Source of the DNA: Streptomyces diacarni
Lineage (GTDB): Bacteria; Actinomycetota; Actinomycetes; Streptomycetales; Streptomycetaceae
Direction of reading: 5' to 3'
Length of the DNA: 64,000 nucleotides
Assembly (NCBI RefSeq): GCF_003323715.1
Contig: NZ_QOIN01000040.1
Location: 1-64,000, forward strand
Shown here: positions 62,656 to 64,000 of the stretch, piece after piece
How the letters are laid out: the number at the start of each line of letters is the position of its first letter
Position numbering within the stretch: the stretch's first letter is position 1
Notes under the pieces: model-generated
Database searches by the model: none
What the model saw: the letters and a program-made list of their open reading frames with translations, nothing else
Told to the model about the DNA's origin: nothing
Translations under genes and position numbers: made by a program

Positions 62656-63162
62656 ATGGCAGCGGACACTCCTGTTCCGGACGTATGGAACGCCGAATCG
62701 GCCGGGGACGCGCTCGATGTCGAGGTGGCCGGGCTGATCGGCACGGTCGTGACGCGCTACCACGAGGAGTACGAGCTGGCCGCCTCCGCGCACGCGCTGA
62801 CCGGCGCGCAGGCCCGGCTGCTCACCCTGCTGGCCCGCGGGGCCACCCCGATGCGACGGCTCGCCCGGCAGCTGAAGTGCGAGCCGTCCAACGTCACCGG
62901 CATAGTCGACCGCCTGGAGACGCGCGGGCTGGTCGAACGCAGGCCGGATCCGGCCGACCGCCGGGTCAAGCTCGCCGCCGTCACCGACGAGGGGCTCGCC
63001 ACGGCCGCCCGGCTGCGCGGCGAGCTCGGCTTCGCGGGAAAGCCGCTCAAGGGGCTCACCCCGGTCGAGCGGACCCTCCTGCGTGACCTGCTCAGACGCA
63101 TGCTGGCAGAGGAAGGCGGCGGGGAGCGGCCGCACGACGGGATGCCTCAGGGCGACCGCTAG
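62656..63162 (+). CDS. MarR-family transcriptional regulator
   Basis: A 168-residue MarR repressor. Its winged HTH spans residues ~48-105 (LTGAQARLLTLLARGATPMR, LARQLKCEPSNVTGIVDRLE, RGLVERRPDPADRRVKLAAV with the wing). Terminal helices mediate dimerisation. One Cys lies in the recognition region (LKCEPSN), which could be redox- or electrophile-reactive. TAGGCT (62644-62649) ends 6 nt before the ATG (leaderless). It is divergent from an electrophile-reducing oxidoreductase and very likely represses it through the two TTCAG palindromes. Confidence 0.93.
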   Translation: MAADTPVPDVWNAESAGDALDVEVAGLIGTVVTRYHEEYELAASAHALTGAQARLLTLLARGATPMRRLARQLKCEPSNVTGIVDRLETRGLVERRPDPADRRVKLAAVTDEGLATAARLRGELGFAGKPLKGLTPVERTLLRDLLRRMLAEEGGGERPHDGMPQGDR

Positions 63163-63220
63163 TCCTCCTCCCGCGGGCCGGCTGTCCCGGCTCTCCCGGA
63201 CCGACCGGGTCGGCCCTCGG

Positions 63221-64000
63221 TCAGGGCGCTTCCAGCTCGCCGCGCAACCGCATGGAACGGAGCACCAGTTCGAGCTCGAAGCGGCTGTCGGGATCGTCGA
63301 TGTCGTCACCCCACAGTTCACGGATCTGCCGCAGCCGGTAGCGGACGGTCTGCGGATGCACCCCGAGGCGGGCGGCGACCTCCGGGGCGCCGCCGCGGGT
63401 CTCCAGCCAGGCCAGCAGTGTCTCGGCCAGCCTGCGGCTGTGGGCGGGGCCGCAGGTCTCCAGCGGAGCGAGCCGGCGCCGGCCCAGCCCCGTGATCAGC
63501 TCCTCGGGCGGCAGCAGCACCAGGGCCTCCGTGTGCTCGGTGCAGTGCAGCAGCGCCCCGCCCGGCAGCAGTCCGCGCTCGATGAGGGCGACGGCGGTGA
63601 CGGCCCAGCGCAGCGACTTGGCGGCGTCGGCCAGCGGCACCGGAGGCCCCACGGCGCCCGACCAGCCCGCGGTCGAGCGGCGCAGCAGCTCGGGTCTGCC
63701 GGGCGCGTCGGGGTCCGGCACCACCATGCGGGGCTGCTCGCACTCCATGTCGAGCAGCACCTCGTCGCCCACCGCGGGTGGCACGGCGGAGCGGGCAGGG
63801 CGCAGCAGGACGGCGACGGCGACGGTGCCGGGCACCCGCCAGCCGATGCGGGCGGCGCGGTCGGCGAGCAGGTCGGCGCGGTCGGCACCGCCGCGCGGCG
63901 GGTGCTCGGACAGCAGCAGGTCGAGGAGTCTGCGCTGGAGGCGCAGCCGCTCCCCCGCCTGCCGGGCTGCTGCCTCGGCGTAGCCGCGTACCGACTCGGC
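63221..64000 (-). CDS. PucR-family transcriptional regulator (5' end outside window)
   Basis: At least 260 C-terminal residues, with the frame open to the right edge. The C-terminus has the PucR/CdaR HTH (LLAWLETRGGAPEVAARLGV, HPQTVRYRLRQIRELWGDDI). Before it, a GGDEF-like central domain includes GWRVPGTVAVAVLLRP. It is the second PucR-type regulator in the window after the fasR-like gene. Its target is unknown; the neighbours offer no clear clue. Confidence 0.85.
   Translation of the reverse strand, partial: AESVRGYAEAAARQAGERLRLQRRLLDLLLSEHPPRGGADRADLLADRAARIGWRVPGTVAVAVLLRPARSAVPPAVGDEVLLDMECEQPRMVVPDPDAPGRPELLRRSTAGWSGAVGPPVPLADAAKSLRWAVTAVALIERGLLPGGALLHCTEHTEALVLLPPEELITGLGRRRLAPLETCGPAHSRRLAETLLAWLETRGGAPEVAARLGVHPQTVRYRLRQIRELWGDDIDDPDSRFELELVLRSMRLRGELEAP

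Noticed and set aside
60930..63162. MarR regulator as OhrR controlling the OsmC/Ohr gene
   Set aside because: The palindromes lie at the oxidoreductase/marR divergent promoter and none is evident at the ohr start. The regulator also lacks the usual N-terminal OhrR Cys context.

Overview
The window is a gene-dense, very GC-rich segment of a Streptomyces or close relative chromosome. The evidence is strong third-position GC bias, many GTG starts, TAnnnT-type -10 boxes placed 6-8 nt before start codons (leaderless genes), and a gene order (TerD genes, AhpE-type peroxiredoxin, DUF3052, aceE, then a fasR-like regulator with fabD-fabH-acpP-fabF) that I recall as conserved in Streptomyces cores. I see no prophage, CRISPR array, plasmid origin or biosynthetic gene cluster.

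Layout. 1-5.6 kb: the tail of a histidine kinase with its response regulator, a decayed epoxide-hydrolase remnant, a steroid-type thiolase divergent from a CYP125-like P450 with two KstR-like operators between them, and an AraC regulator divergent from a DUF2000 protein. 5.8-13.1 kb: a GT87-PAP2 membrane fusion, an ABM monooxygenase, a HAD phosphatase, a peptidoglycan-binding membrane protein with an apparent homopolymer frameshift, and a drug-type MFS transporter with a MarR-like C-terminal tail. 13.3-20.5 kb: a GDT1-family transporter behind a yybP-ykoY (manganese) riboswitch, then exported or envelope proteins (HNH nuclease, PhoD-like phosphatase, copper-only SOD-like protein, DedA protein, GH18 protein). 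20.6-23.7 kb: DinB-like protein, tRNA-Val(UAC), a coiled-coil protein and a DUF4383 protein.

23.8-35.2 kb is a tellurium/stress (Ter) locus. An overlapping three-gene operon (CitE-like lyase, PRTase-TRSP-StiP fusion, HAD) faces a proline-rich TerD protein. Three further TerD-domain genes and a DUF475 (TerC-like) membrane protein follow. An IS30-family element sits inside what was a 15-bp terminator hairpin between two convergent TerD genes. 35.4-43.4 kb: AhpE-type peroxiredoxin, about 370 bp of degenerate ~22-bp repeats, DUF3052, aceE, an exported I36-type inhibitor and a second MFS transporter divergent from its TetR regulator.

44.2-52.8 kb: two paralogous alpha/beta hydrolases (DUF1023 type) flank a translationally coupled DUF4429/SHOCT - histidine kinase - response regulator operon, followed by a MerR regulator divergent from a serine hydrolase across a textbook MerR promoter, and a pirin. 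52.8-57.9 kb: the fatty-acid synthase operon with its fasR-like activator. 57.9-64 kb: NAD(P)-dependent oxidoreductase, DUF3145, SGNH hydrolase, OsmC/Ohr peroxidase, a MarR regulator controlling a divergent quinone-oxidoreductase-type gene through two palindromes, and a PucR-type regulator running off the window.

Functional assignments come from motif and family recognition by eye. No database search was possible.
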